Source: Candidatus Rifleibacteriota bacterium (GTDB lineage: Bacteria > Muiribacteriota > Ozemobacteria > Ozemobacterales > Ozemobacteraceae). From it: a stretch of DNA of 64,000 bases. Every line of letters starts with the position of its first letter. Positions within the stretch are counted from its first letter, which is position 1. Below are positions 16,389-25,400 of the stretch, piece by piece. The DNA is taken from contig JAHISQ010000191.1 in NCBI GenBank assembly GCA_018818125.1, positions 1 to 64,000 on the forward strand, given 5' to 3'. The position numbers were made by a program, and so were the translations under genes. Under the pieces are notes generated by a model. It searched no databases and was not told where the DNA came from. It was given only the letters and a program-made list of their open reading frames with translations.

Positions 16389-17258
16389 ATGAAGAGCAGA
16401 AACCTTGAAGTGATTCTTAAAAAGGCAGCCAGCGACGAAGAATTTCGCGAAAGGTTGCTTAAAGAGCGCAATGGTGCGCTGATAGACCATGAACTTGAGC
16501 TTGACAGCGACGAAAAGGCGATTCCCAACTCAGTGCCGGAAGAGCAGCTTCGCCAGATGATCAGTGTAACTCCGGTCAGTGAACGCGAGATGCACTATCT
16601 TGGCAGGAGAATTCTGACTGCCGGAATAGTTACCGCTATAGTCCTTGGAGTTGCTGTTACTTGTGCGCCAGTTGTTACTGCAATGGGAATTCGTCCAACT
16701 GAGCAGGGTTATGTGTCTGCAACACGTTCACGGATGGCCGATCTGAAATCTGCATTAATCTATTATCATTCGGATATCGGCTATCTGCCGATTCCTGGCC
16801 AGAAGCCATATACTGATGAAGATCTGGCAAAGGCCAACGAGCTTTATCTTGGCAATACATTTGCTACCAATGTCCTTGTTAACCCAGATATAGATGTATC
16901 AGGTTTTTTTAATTCCGGAAGCTCTGTTGAAGAGGCCCGCGAAAAGTATCGTAGACGCTGGAAAGGGCCGTATATGGATGGCAGTCCAGCTGATTTTATG
17001 ATAGGCAGCACTGGCGGCAAAATACTTCTGGACAGGCATGAATACAGGCTGATTCTGCATCATCCTGGCACAGACAACTTGCTTGAAGCCTTGGGCGTTG
17101 CTCTGGGGACTGACTACGAGGGCGACGACTTAACGCGCGATCTTTTCAAGATGCGCGCACCAGTTGCTGAAACACCTCAGTCTGAGCCCAGTATCAAGGA
17201 AAGTAGTAACTCTGAGCCGGATGAGAACAAAGCCGTCGCTCCTGAATCGCAAGATTAG
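16389..17258 (+). CDS. NHLP-like leader / GIRP-motif protein with pseudopilin (GspG-like) domain
   Basis: The ATG at 16389 follows GAGAGG. The 289-residue protein starts with a helical domain (about 4-65; NLEVILKKAASDEEFRERLL, EKAIPNSVPEEQLRQMI) like nitrile-hydratase-leader-type (NHLP) RiPP precursors, and homologous by eye to the N-terminus of the 18773-19861 protein. A hydrophobic helix follows (about 74-97, ending CAPVVTA), then MGIRP (99-103). The second half resembles a type II secretion major pseudopilin: RMADLKSALIYYHSDIGYLP, then a late WKGPYMDGSP. It also holds PYTDEDL (140-146), shared with the other protein. It converges on the radical SAM gene, 24 nt apart. I infer that it is a substrate of that enzyme; a plain pseudopilin is the alternative. 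Confidence 0.7.
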   Translation: MKSRNLEVILKKAASDEEFRERLLKERNGALIDHELELDSDEKAIPNSVPEEQLRQMISVTPVSEREMHYLGRRILTAGIVTAIVLGVAVTCAPVVTAMGIRPTEQGYVSATRSRMADLKSALIYYHSDIGYLPIPGQKPYTDEDLAKANELYLGNTFATNVLVNPDIDVSGFFNSGSSVEEAREKYRRRWKGPYMDGSPADFMIGSTGGKILLDRHEYRLILHHPGTDNLLEALGVALGTDYEGDDLTRDLFKMRAPVAETPQSEPSIKESSNSEPDENKAVAPESQD

Positions 17259-17282
17259 AGCCGCATAATTAAATAGTCGCTT

Positions 17283-18770
17283 TCAGGCACTGCGAGTGGC
17301 GATATCCTGGGCGGCCTGTTTCGGCGAGTGTGCTCCGCACGAATCGGTTCCTGCTGTTTCTGTTTCGAGTGGGTAAAAGCCGAATTTGCGCATGATAGCA
17401 AGCTTTGGCAGAATGTTGTTTTGCAGATCCATGTGGAAAAATCCCGGAAAAATATCGGGGTTTTCTTTGATAAAGCTGTATTTGTCGTGGTGTTCATCGG
17501 CTATTTTGAACTTGCCAGAAGTGCTGATTTCGTGCCCGGTAATCATGTATTCAGGAAAAAGCTCAGGGCTGAAATCGAGAGAATATTGATTTTGGTACTC
17601 GATAAACAGCTCGGTCTGCGGGAGCAGGCAGAGCAACGAGGGCAGAATGCGCACTCCCATCATCCTGAACATAACCATCTGAAATACAGTCTGATGAAAG
17701 TCTTCGATAGTCTCGAACGGGAAGCCCCAGACATAAAAGGCGTCAACGCGCGGGAAGATCTTTTGTGCGATACTGACAACCTCGACCGCATTGCTGGCCG
17801 AAAAGCCCTTTTTAACCATCTGCAGAATGCGGTCACTGCCGCTTTCGATACCAAAACGAAGTTCGACGCATCCACTGTCGGCCATTGCCTGCATCATTTC
17901 GCGGTCGGTCAGATCGACGCGACCAAAGGCTTTCCAGTATATTTTGAGGCCTGAAGCTTTGAGCTTCTCGCAGAAATCCATGACGCGCTGTTTTGTGCTG
18001 ACGAAGAATTCATCCTGAAACAGAAACATCTTTACGCCAGCGCTTTCGTGCAGCAGTTTCATCTCTTCGATAATTGATTCGTTTGATCTGAAGGTCGATT
18101 TGTGATCCCAGACCGGGGCGACCGAACAGAAAGTGCAGGGGTAGGGGCAGCCACGCGAAGAGAGAATTCCATAGCCTTGATAGAGGTTCAGATCAATCTT
18201 GTGAAACGCAGGAAAGGGTTGGGTATTGAGATCTGATATGCGTTCGCGATCAGGCGTTTTTACAATTTCGCCGCTGGTGGTGCGTAGATAGAGACCGTTT
18301 ACCCTGAAGAGGTTGCCGCCACTTTTAATGGTTTTGAGTAGCTCAGGACCGGTTTGCTCGCCTTCGCCAACTGCAATGCAGTCGATCCACGGAAAGCGCT
18401 GCATGATTTTTTCTTCGACCGATTTGGGGCCTACGCCGCCGAGAATAAGAAACTTGTCTGGATTCCGAGCTTTGAATTCTCGCATGGCAAGCAGAGTGAA
18501 GGGCAGCAGATTGGCCATGCACGAAAAACCGACGACATTGGAGGTTTCGCCTAAAAACTCGATAATTCGCTCAACTTCGAATGGCTCAGCGTATTCATTC
18601 AGCTGGTAATCGCGAAAATCTACGCTAAAGCCAGCGTCTTCGATGGCGCGGGTGAGATACAGGCAGCCAAGCGGCACGTGCAACTCGCGATCTACTGCGT
18701 CGAGATAACGCACGTAGAGCAGATTCAGGTTGAGCAGTGTGATGTCGGCATGGCTGGGTGGCTGTTGCAT
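17283..18770 (-). CDS. Cobalamin-type radical SAM enzyme
   Basis: The 495-residue protein has an N-terminal cobalamin-binding-like Rossmann domain (about 8-155; GFSCMANLLPF, LILGGVGPKSV, CIAVGEGEQT; the classic DxHxxG is not seen) and a radical SAM barrel (about 195-420) with the 4Fe-4S motif RGCPYPCTFCS (Cys 208, 212, 215). Later motifs ELRFGIESGSDRIL and YVWGFPFET are typical of the B12-binding radical SAM class, many of which methylate unreactive carbons or act on peptides. It follows the leader/GIRP gene at 18773 after 2 nt, so the two are one operon and translation is probably coupled. It could instead act on a lipid or cofactor; the gene context is the argument for a protein substrate. 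Confidence 0.9.
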   Translation of the reverse strand: MQQPPSHADITLLNLNLLYVRYLDAVDRELHVPLGCLYLTRAIEDAGFSVDFRDYQLNEYAEPFEVERIIEFLGETSNVVGFSCMANLLPFTLLAMREFKARNPDKFLILGGVGPKSVEEKIMQRFPWIDCIAVGEGEQTGPELLKTIKSGGNLFRVNGLYLRTTSGEIVKTPDRERISDLNTQPFPAFHKIDLNLYQGYGILSSRGCPYPCTFCSVAPVWDHKSTFRSNESIIEEMKLLHESAGVKMFLFQDEFFVSTKQRVMDFCEKLKASGLKIYWKAFGRVDLTDREMMQAMADSGCVELRFGIESGSDRILQMVKKGFSASNAVEVVSIAQKIFPRVDAFYVWGFPFETIEDFHQTVFQMVMFRMMGVRILPSLLCLLPQTELFIEYQNQYSLDFSPELFPEYMITGHEISTSGKFKIADEHHDKYSFIKENPDIFPGFFHMDLQNNILPKLAIMRKFGFYPLETETAGTDSCGAHSPKQAAQDIATRSA

Positions 18771-18772
18771 GT

Positions 18773-19861
18773 TTATTTGTTGTCGCCGGGGGCAAAATCG
18801 TGCGGCATTTTCTTTAGTGTTGGAACGTCTGGACGAATGCCCTTAACAATTGACGAATTGTCGTCTCTATCTGATGGGTGGTGAAAAGTATCTACAGATA
18901 CTGGCGGAGTTGCTGTGTCCAAATTGTCATGAAAGTTAATTTCTACAGAGGGCGGTTCGTTTTTCCAGAGAATTTCGAACTCACAGGCTTCGCTTGAGGT
19001 TTCGAGGCAGATTGTTTCGATAGCCATTTTCAGCGGCAGTCCGTCAACATCGCTTTCGACCAGATAATCAGCGAGTCTTTCGTCGATTCCGCTGGTTTGA
19101 ATGGCTATGCCGGTGTTTTCCTGAAGCATTTTAATGACTTCGCTTAATTTTTTGCCGGCGACCGAAAAGTTCACAACCTTGGCAAACTCAGGCGCAGACG
19201 GTTCGGCACTATCAATTCCATCAAGGTCTTCATCTGTATAAGGCTGTTCGTCTTCAACATCTATCAATGTCGGTATATCAGGTCGGATACCGCGGGTTGG
19301 CTGCTGCTCGTCGTAAAGTTTCGGTTTATTCGGCGAGGGCAGATCGGGTCGGGCACCACGGTCAGCCAGGTGATCGTCTTCTTCGAGATCTGGCCTGATG
19401 CCGCCTGGAGCGGGCAGTCTTTTGTAATCTGCCTGAAGCGAATCAGACTTTGACGGTAATTTGGGTGGAACTTCAGCGCGTCCTGGAACCGGCGCGAAGG
19501 TTAGCTGTGCCAGCAACGCAAGCATTGCAGCAGCAGTCCCTTTTGACAAAATGCTGCGCTGGGCTGGTGGAACTTCGGTGGCTTTGATCATTTTTTCTAG
19601 GTGGTCGGCGGGAACGCCTGCCAGCATAGCTTTTTCGCTGACATCAAGAGGAATCTGGAGCTCATCGGCGATTTTCTCGCGTTTTTCAAGCAGCTCAGCT
19701 TTGAACTTGCTGTCGATCGATGCGCGTTTAACCAGAATTTCGAGTCCACGCGGAATATCGTTGCGCATGTTGCGCGGCGCTTGCGGCCGCCCGCCCACTA
19801 TGGTGTGCCCCTGTTCGTCAGGGCCTTCTGATGTTGCCATGCGGATTTTTTTCTCTACCAT
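18773..19861 (-). CDS. NHLP-like leader protein with repeated GIRPD motifs and STN-like domain
   Basis: The ATG at 19861 has GGGAGG 7 nt upstream and gives 362 residues. Residues 38-95 (GLEILVKRASIDSKFKAELL, EKAMLAGVPADHLEKMI) form the same leader-like domain as the 16389 protein. A hydrophobic segment (about 107-125, ending FAPV) follows. The middle is acidic and low in structure and carries GIRPD at 154, GARPD at 169, GIRPD at 191, and a last GIRPD at 341; two occur in the longer motif GIRPD(I/V)PTL. PYTDEDL is at 207-213. Residues about 228-300 (VNFSVAGKKLSEVIKMLQEN) look like the STN domain of secretins and TonB receptors. It is co-transcribed with the radical SAM gene. Probably a modified precursor or exported substrate; no characterised homologue is known to me. 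Confidence 0.72.
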   Translation of the reverse strand: MVEKKIRMATSEGPDEQGHTIVGGRPQAPRNMRNDIPRGLEILVKRASIDSKFKAELLEKREKIADELQIPLDVSEKAMLAGVPADHLEKMIKATEVPPAQRSILSKGTAAAMLALLAQLTFAPVPGRAEVPPKLPSKSDSLQADYKRLPAPGGIRPDLEEDDHLADRGARPDLPSPNKPKLYDEQQPTRGIRPDIPTLIDVEDEQPYTDEDLDGIDSAEPSAPEFAKVVNFSVAGKKLSEVIKMLQENTGIAIQTSGIDERLADYLVESDVDGLPLKMAIETICLETSSEACEFEILWKNEPPSVEINFHDNLDTATPPVSVDTFHHPSDRDDNSSIVKGIRPDVPTLKKMPHDFAPGDNK

Positions 19862-19893
19862 GCTGATTCCTCCCGTCATTGTTCATCAGCCTC

Positions 19894-19921
19894 ATTGTAG
19901 CATTTTTAAACGTTGGTGCAA
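19894..19921 (-). promoter_or_regulatory. Promoter of the leader/GIRP-radical SAM operon
   Basis: Minus strand -35 TTGCAC (19921-19916), 16-nt spacer, -10 TACAAT (19899-19894), about 30 nt before the ATG at 19861. It diverges from the GNAT promoter. Confidence 0.65.
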
Positions 19922-19950
19922 AGTCTGAGATTCTGTCGTTTGTCGTAGTG

Positions 19951-19979
19951 ATGACTTGTTTGCGTTGGCGCGGTATAAT
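19951..19979 (+). promoter_or_regulatory. Promoter of the GNAT gene
   Basis: -10 TATAAT at 19974-19979 with a weak -35 ATGACT at 19951-19956 and a 17-nt spacer; the gene starts at 20008. Confidence 0.55.
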
Positions 19980-20007
19980 CAATATGAACAGACATGGGAG
20001 CGCTTAC

Positions 20008-20454
20008 ATGGATATTGAATTGAGAACTGTAGCTGGTAGTGGCAAAGACTTCGCGCTGGCGCTGGACATCCGACAGAAGGTGTTTGTAGTTGAGCAACTA
20101 GTGCCAGTAGAGATAGAGCATGATGAGTTCGACGAATCAGCAACGCATGTATTGTTGCTGGCTGACGGAGTGCCGGTGGGAACCGGCCGTATTTTTGCTG
20201 ATCCTTACCATGCTGATACAGCGCGATTGGGCAGAGTTGCCGTGCTTAAAGAATATCGAGGTTTAAAGTTTGGCCAGGTGCTCATTGCGCGACTTCTTGA
20301 AGAGATCAAAAATCGGCAGCAGTTCAGATGTGTGCTGATTCATGCGCAGGCAGCTGTTGTTGAGCTGTATGTCCGTTTTGGCTTTGAAAAAATTGGTGCC
20401 GAATTCTATGAAGCTGGAATTGCCCATTACGAGATGGTCTATCGGCTAAAATAA
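20008..20454 (+). CDS. GNAT-family N-acetyltransferase
   Basis: The ATG at 20008 is preceded by GGGAG and by a TATAAT box, so I reject the longer upstream frame. The 148-residue protein is a single GNAT fold with DIRQKVFVVEQLVPVEIEHDE at the N-terminus, GTGRIF, and the acetyl-CoA loop in LGRVAVLKEYRGLKFGQVL. The N-terminal block is typical of the ElaA/YjcF-like subgroup. The acceptor is not known. A strong bidirectional terminator follows directly. Confidence 0.9.
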   Translation: MDIELRTVAGSGKDFALALDIRQKVFVVEQLVPVEIEHDEFDESATHVLLLADGVPVGTGRIFADPYHADTARLGRVAVLKEYRGLKFGQVLIARLLEEIKNRQQFRCVLIHAQAAVVELYVRFGFEKIGAEFYEAGIAHYEMVYRLK

Positions 20455-20481
20455 AAAAGCCGCTGACGAGCAGCGGCTTTT
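20455..20481. terminator. Bidirectional rho-independent terminator
   Basis: AAAAGCCGCTG-ACGAG-CAGCGGCTTTT: an 8-bp G/C-rich stem with A/T tracts on both sides, placed between the convergent GNAT and RNA-binding protein genes. Confidence 0.9.
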
Positions 20482-20514
20482 GTGTTTACTGATTAGTTAT
20501 TTCTGATCAATATT

Positions 20515-20850
20515 TTAGTATCTGCTGCCTCTGTCGCCCCTGTCGCCTCTGTCGCCTCTGTCATTGCTGTAGCCACCGCGATCACTACCGCCGGTTCTTT
20601 CGCGCTTTTCTTTCGGGCGAGCCTGGTTGACCTTGATGTTACGACCACCCATGTCTACTTCATTTAGCCCTTGAATTGATTTTTCACCGGCTGCATCGTC
20701 AGACATTTCAATAAAAGCAAAACCCTTGGATCTGCCAGTGTCTCGGTCTTTGATGATACTTGCAGAGACTACATCGCCATATTCACCAAACATGGTTTTG
20801 AGCTGTTCTTCGGTCGCGTTATAGGGAAGGTTACCAACATAAATATTCAT
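20515..20850 (-). CDS. RRM-domain RNA-binding protein with RGD-repeat tail
   Basis: The 111-residue protein is a single RRM (residues 1-78) with RNP2 (IYVGNLPYN) and RNP1 (KGFAFIEM), followed by a Gly/Arg/Asp-rich tail containing GDRGDRGDRGDRG. Small bacterial RRM proteins of this kind bind RNA and are often cold-induced. The tail is encoded by 9-bp tandem repeats. A long leader of about 110 nt between promoter and start suggests post-transcriptional control. Confidence 0.94.
   Translation of the reverse strand: MNIYVGNLPYNATEEQLKTMFGEYGDVVSASIIKDRDTGRSKGFAFIEMSDDAAGEKSIQGLNEVDMGGRNIKVNQARPKEKRERTGGSDRGGYSNDRGDRGDRGDRGSRY
20531..20566 (-). repeat. 9-bp tandem repeat coding for the RGD tail
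   Basis: Three copies of CTGTCGCC(C/T) (20531-20557) plus a diverged fourth, encoding (GDR)n in the RRM protein. Length may vary between strains. Confidence 0.85.
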
Positions 20851-20968
20851 TCAGAAAAATCCTTAAAAACAATAATCCATGGCGGTTTTATCAGAAACGC
20901 AAGCTAAGCCGAACCACACCGAGAAATTCTTTGCCTGCGCCAGATCATACTGACCTGTACTATTTCCC

Positions 20969-20997
20969 ATATTACTCTTGTAATTCAAAAAAGTCAA
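20969..20997 (-). promoter_or_regulatory. Promoter of the RRM protein gene
   Basis: Minus strand -35 TTGACT (20997-20992), 17-nt spacer, -10 TAATAT (20974-20969). The expected start near 20962 leaves a leader of about 110 nt before the ATG at 20850, with AAGGA upstream of the start codon. Confidence 0.75.
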
Positions 20998-21085
20998 TTT
21001 TCATGTTTTTTTACAGAAAATTTAGGTGCTCAGAGAGTGAAATCTATAGATTATTTCCTGGTAATACCCCTTTTCTCAGAGAGTC

Positions 21086-21114
21086 TTGCCGTTATTGCTT
21101 TGTGATAGTAATAT
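21086..21114 (+). promoter_or_regulatory. Promoter of the rhomboid gene
   Basis: -35 TTGCCG (21086-21091), 17-nt spacer, -10 TAATAT (21109-21114). Transcription would begin near 21121, which favours the ATG at 21141 over the one at 21123. Confidence 0.6.
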
Positions 21115-21140
21115 TGACCAATATGAATAACGAAGAAACG

Positions 21141-22373
21141 ATGTTGTCGCGAAACTTGTCTTGTGTTAAATGCAAAGAGACTCTTTCCACGTTGCAAAGT
21201 TTTGATGGCGTCGTGGTCGATCGCTGCCCTCAATGTTATGGAACATGGTATGACGGCGGTGAGCTCGAACAGACGCTTGGCAATGCTTTTGACTACCATG
21301 CATTCATGAAAGTCATGAGTCTTCGCCTTTCTGAGTATGTCTGTCCGTGCTGCAAAATGTCGATGCGGGGGCTGGTTTTCAAATTTCGCAATGGCGAACT
21401 GTTGATCGATCATTGCGCAACCTGCCGTGGATTCTGGCTCGACAGTGGTGAGCTTGAATCAGTAAGAAACCTTGCTGAAACGATAAAAGATGGGGTTGTT
21501 CCTCTACGAATCGGATTTTCTGCTGCTCACCCGGTTAGCGTTGATGCGCGTAACAATGGCTGGGACGATAAACCTCTGCTAAAAGATTCGGCGCTCGACC
21601 ATTACCGTAATGTCGATTATGAAACAGGTGCCGAAATTAAGCAGATAGAGGTTTCAGCTTACCTTTTTTCAGCATTGACCGCATTGCCGATAGAGGTGTT
21701 TAACCCGGTAAAAGCGCCGGCAGTCGGATTATATCTTCTTATAATGCTTAATATAGCCGTTTTTATTCATACCGGCAGTCTGAGATCAGAAGAATTTATG
21801 GCATTTATGCGCGAATTTGGGATGGTTCCGCTAGATGTAGTGGCTGGTAAAATACATTCTCTTTTGACCTCCATGTTTGTCCATAGCAGTTTCTGGCATC
21901 TTTTTGCGAACATGTACGTTCTTTTTGTTTTTGGTGACAACGTTTACGACCTGTTTAGCGATCATGGTAAGGCCCGAGGCCCTATGATATTCCTGCTTTT
22001 TTATGCTGTTATCGGTGTCTTTTCTGCTTTAGTACATGTAATGATGGTTGCCGGCGATTCAGTTGTGTCGAATATACCAGTTGTAGGCGCCAGCGGTGCA
22101 GTAAGCGGCGTGATGGCTGCATACTGGCGGGCTTTTCCCAAAACCAGAGTTTATCAGATAATCTTCTGGTACCCTTTTAAACTACCGATCTGGCTCTACC
22201 TCGGTTTCTGGATCATGTTCAATCTGATTCTCGGAGTGATAGCTGGCTCTGCCGCACGAATTTCATGGCAGGCGCATCTGGGCGGTTTTGTCGCTGGTTA
22301 TCTCCTTCTTCCACACCTTTTGCCATTCCGGCTGGAAAAACTACAGCGCGAGCCACAGAAGTGTCAGGACTGA
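21141..22373 (+). CDS. Rhomboid-family intramembrane protease with two N-terminal zinc ribbons
   Basis: From the ATG at 21141 (21123 is an alternative) the protein has 410 residues. Two TFIIB-type zinc ribbons come first (Cys 8, 11, 29, 32 and Cys 68, 71, 92, 95, each followed by a W-x-D-x-GELE block). After a linker, about six membrane helices form a rhomboid domain: HSSFWHLFANMYVLFVFGDN, the catalytic Ser in VGASGAVSGVM and the catalytic His in QAHLGGFVAGYLL. Rhomboids cut transmembrane substrates within the membrane. The ribbons would face the cytoplasm and may bind a partner or nucleic acid. Confidence 0.9.
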   Translation: MLSRNLSCVKCKETLSTLQSFDGVVVDRCPQCYGTWYDGGELEQTLGNAFDYHAFMKVMSLRLSEYVCPCCKMSMRGLVFKFRNGELLIDHCATCRGFWLDSGELESVRNLAETIKDGVVPLRIGFSAAHPVSVDARNNGWDDKPLLKDSALDHYRNVDYETGAEIKQIEVSAYLFSALTALPIEVFNPVKAPAVGLYLLIMLNIAVFIHTGSLRSEEFMAFMREFGMVPLDVVAGKIHSLLTSMFVHSSFWHLFANMYVLFVFGDNVYDLFSDHGKARGPMIFLLFYAVIGVFSALVHVMMVAGDSVVSNIPVVGASGAVSGVMAAYWRAFPKTRVYQIIFWYPFKLPIWLYLGFWIMFNLILGVIAGSAARISWQAHLGGFVAGYLLLPHLLPFRLEKLQREPQKCQD

Positions 22374-22416
22374 AAGGGCATGGTAAGTTCTGATTACAGT
22401 GTATGGATCTTCCCTT

Positions 22417-25400
22417 TTAGCGCTGGTCAAGGCAATCTATAAGGCCACAAACCGGAATTTCCAGCCAGTCAGGGCGATTGTTTAGTTCATAGCTGAACTC
22501 ATACAGCGCTTTTTCCAGACAGAGCAATGACAGAATCTGCCCAAACAGTTCTTCGTCGGCAGGCACAGCGGGACAGTTTGTAGTGGCTTCACGATAACCC
22601 AGTAAGAAGCGTGAGCGTGCGGCTTTTTCCCATTCTCGGGTGTAAACGGTCATTATTCCAAGGGCTTCTGGTTTTTCCTCGCGCACTTTTCTGCGTGCAG
22701 TTTCAGCGGCGTAGCTGAATGAACGCACAACGCCGGCAACATCGCGTAACGGGCAATGTTTGGCGATGCGCTCGCTGAGTGGGCGTGCCGGTTCTCCTTC
22801 AAAATCGATTATTACAAAATCGTTGGCGGCCAGCAGTATTTGCCCGAGATGCAGGTCACCATGATGTCTGGTTTTAAGCAGACCGGCTTCTTGTGGAATA
22901 AGAGAGCGCAGCTTTTTTACCACTTGATCAGGGTGAGCAGTTATTTTCTGCAGGACTGGCTGCATTTCCTGTGAAAAAGATTCGATTCTTGCACTGAGTT
23001 GTTCCAGCGTTGTGATTAGTGTGTTTTCAATCCCGCCAGTCAGAAGCTGCCAGTCTTCTACTGAGATCACTTCTGGATTGAAGTCGGAGTCCTCGCTGTT
23101 GGCGGCAAGAATCCCGTGCATTTTGCCTATACGCTGTCCGAGTGTCTGCATTTTGCTCAGATAAAGCTCGTGAGCGCCTTCGGCCTCACTGGTTTCACCG
23201 GGCAAAGTGCCCGGGGTTTCAATGAGGCAGGTTTCGAGAAAGCGCTCAAGATAGTTGAGTGTAAAGTTCCAGCAGTCACTCTGGTTGTCAATGTATTCCT
23301 GTAGAATGCCGAGAACTGTGATGCTGCCGTCATCATGCTCAAGTTCGATAGAACCAGCTACGCGGGCGATGTTTTTAAAATCAGCTCCGGTCAGATACTT
23401 GCCCATTTCAAGTTCGGGACTGGGACCCCTTTGAATGTTTCGATATACTTTGAAAATGAATTGTTCAGCGAAAAATACAGAAGTGTGGCTTTGCTCTATT
23501 ATTGGTCGTCTGACTTCAAAATTTTCGTCCATGAAACTGTCAAGCAGATCGTTGCCGTAAAAATGCAAGGTCGCAGCAGGAAGTTTGATCTTGCGGTTCT
23601 GCTTCATGCAGCGCACTGTCGCGCGGCAGAATTCATCGCTTCCCATGGCATCGACAATATAACCCACTTCATTCTGCTGACGGGTTTTGCCAAAAACCCA
23701 TCCTGGCAGTATTTTGCCAGCATCAGTGCGGGTTTCCCATATCAGCTGGTAAGGAAAAAAGTAGTTTTGCTGCGTTCGGTCGTCAAAATGCGCCGAGAAT
23801 ACATGTATGAGCAGGTTCGGGCAACCCGGCAGATTTACTGGCTCAGCCAGTTCAGTTTCGATCTGCGTAAACTCTTTGCCTTTGCCGGCGAACCAGCGCT
23901 TACGAGTGCAGTATTGTTGTGTCACTTCCTGCAGCAGTTTTTCTCTTCGTTTGTCGCTGAGGAGTCTTTGCAGATCAGGCAATAGCTTGTTTTCGCCAAT
24001 TGAGCGAAATACAATGACCGAAAGCTCCGGCATGGTTGATGTGTCTGGTTTTTGCCAGGCCGGGCCTGCCGCTTTCGGTGAAAGCTCAAACCAGTAAAAC
24101 CCGTAGCCGGCAAGGCTCAACTGATATGGCTCTTCTGAGATAGTCGGGAAAGCATGCTTGCCAAGCATTTCAATTGGCGTGTGCCCTTTGAATCTTGCCA
24201 GTTCTATCTGAACCGGTTGCGCTGAGCGTGACAGATTGGCGACGCAGAGAATATTCGTGTCGCCATGCGACCTGAGATAGGCCAGAATGCAGCGGTTTGC
24301 CGGCTTGATGAACTCGATATTGCCTTCGCCAAAAGCGCGACAGTGGCTGCGCACGCTGATGATTCGTTTCATCCAGTTTAGTAACGATGAGGAGGTTCGG
24401 CTTTGTGCTTCGACGTTTACTGCCTGAAAGCCGGTTATCGCTTCCATTATCGGAGGCAGATAAAGTCGCTCAGGGTCACTACTCGAAAATCCCCCGTTGC
24501 GGTCAGGCGTCCATTGCATTGGCGTACGTACACCATTGCGGTCGCCAAGAAACAGATTGTCACCCATGCCGATTTCGTCACCGTAGTAAAGAACTGGAGA
24601 ACCTGGCATAGAAAGCAGCAGTGCATTCAACAACTCAATTTTGGTGCGATTATACTCCATGAGCGGGCTAAGACGCCGTCGAATGCCAACGTTAATGCGC
24701 GCTCTCGGGTCGTTGGCGTAGGCTTCGTACATATAATCACGCTCTTTGCTGGTAACCATTTCCAGAGTCAGTTCATCATGATTGCGCAGAAAAATTGCCC
24801 ACTGGCAATTATCGGGAATCTCGGGTGTCTGCTTCATTATTTCGACTATAGGAAAACGGTCTTCGAGCGCCAGTGACATAAATATACGTGGCATGAGCGG
24901 AAAATGATAGGCCATCTGGCATTCATCACCTTCGCCGAAGTATTCTGCTGCGTCTTCTGGCCACTGATTTGCTTCAGCCAGAAAAATGCGATTCTTGTAG
25001 CGTTTATCCATCTCTTTGCGAAAAAGTTTGATGACATCATGTGTCTCAGGCAGGTTCTCGCAGCTGGTTCCTTCTCGTTCGCACAGGTAAGGGATTGCGT
25101 CGAGTCTCAGTCCGTCTACGCCAAGGTCAAGCCAGAACCTCATTACCGATATCAGTTTTTTTATCACCTGCGGGTTATGAAAGTTCAGATCCGGCTGATG
25201 CGAGAAAAAACGATGCCAGTAATAGGCTTTAGCGACTGGATCCCAGGACCAGTTCGAAGTCTCGGTGTCAGTAAAGATTATGCGTGCATCTGGGAATTTA
25301 TTGTCGTCATCGTTCCAGACGTAGTAATTGCGTTTGCTCGAACCCTTTGGTGCCCGCCGTGCCTCTTGAAACCAGGGATGGGTATCTGATGTGTGATTTA

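Noticed and set aside
18771..20007. Cobalamin riboswitch near the radical SAM operon
   Set aside because: The space upstream is too short and shows no B12-box-like conserved block.
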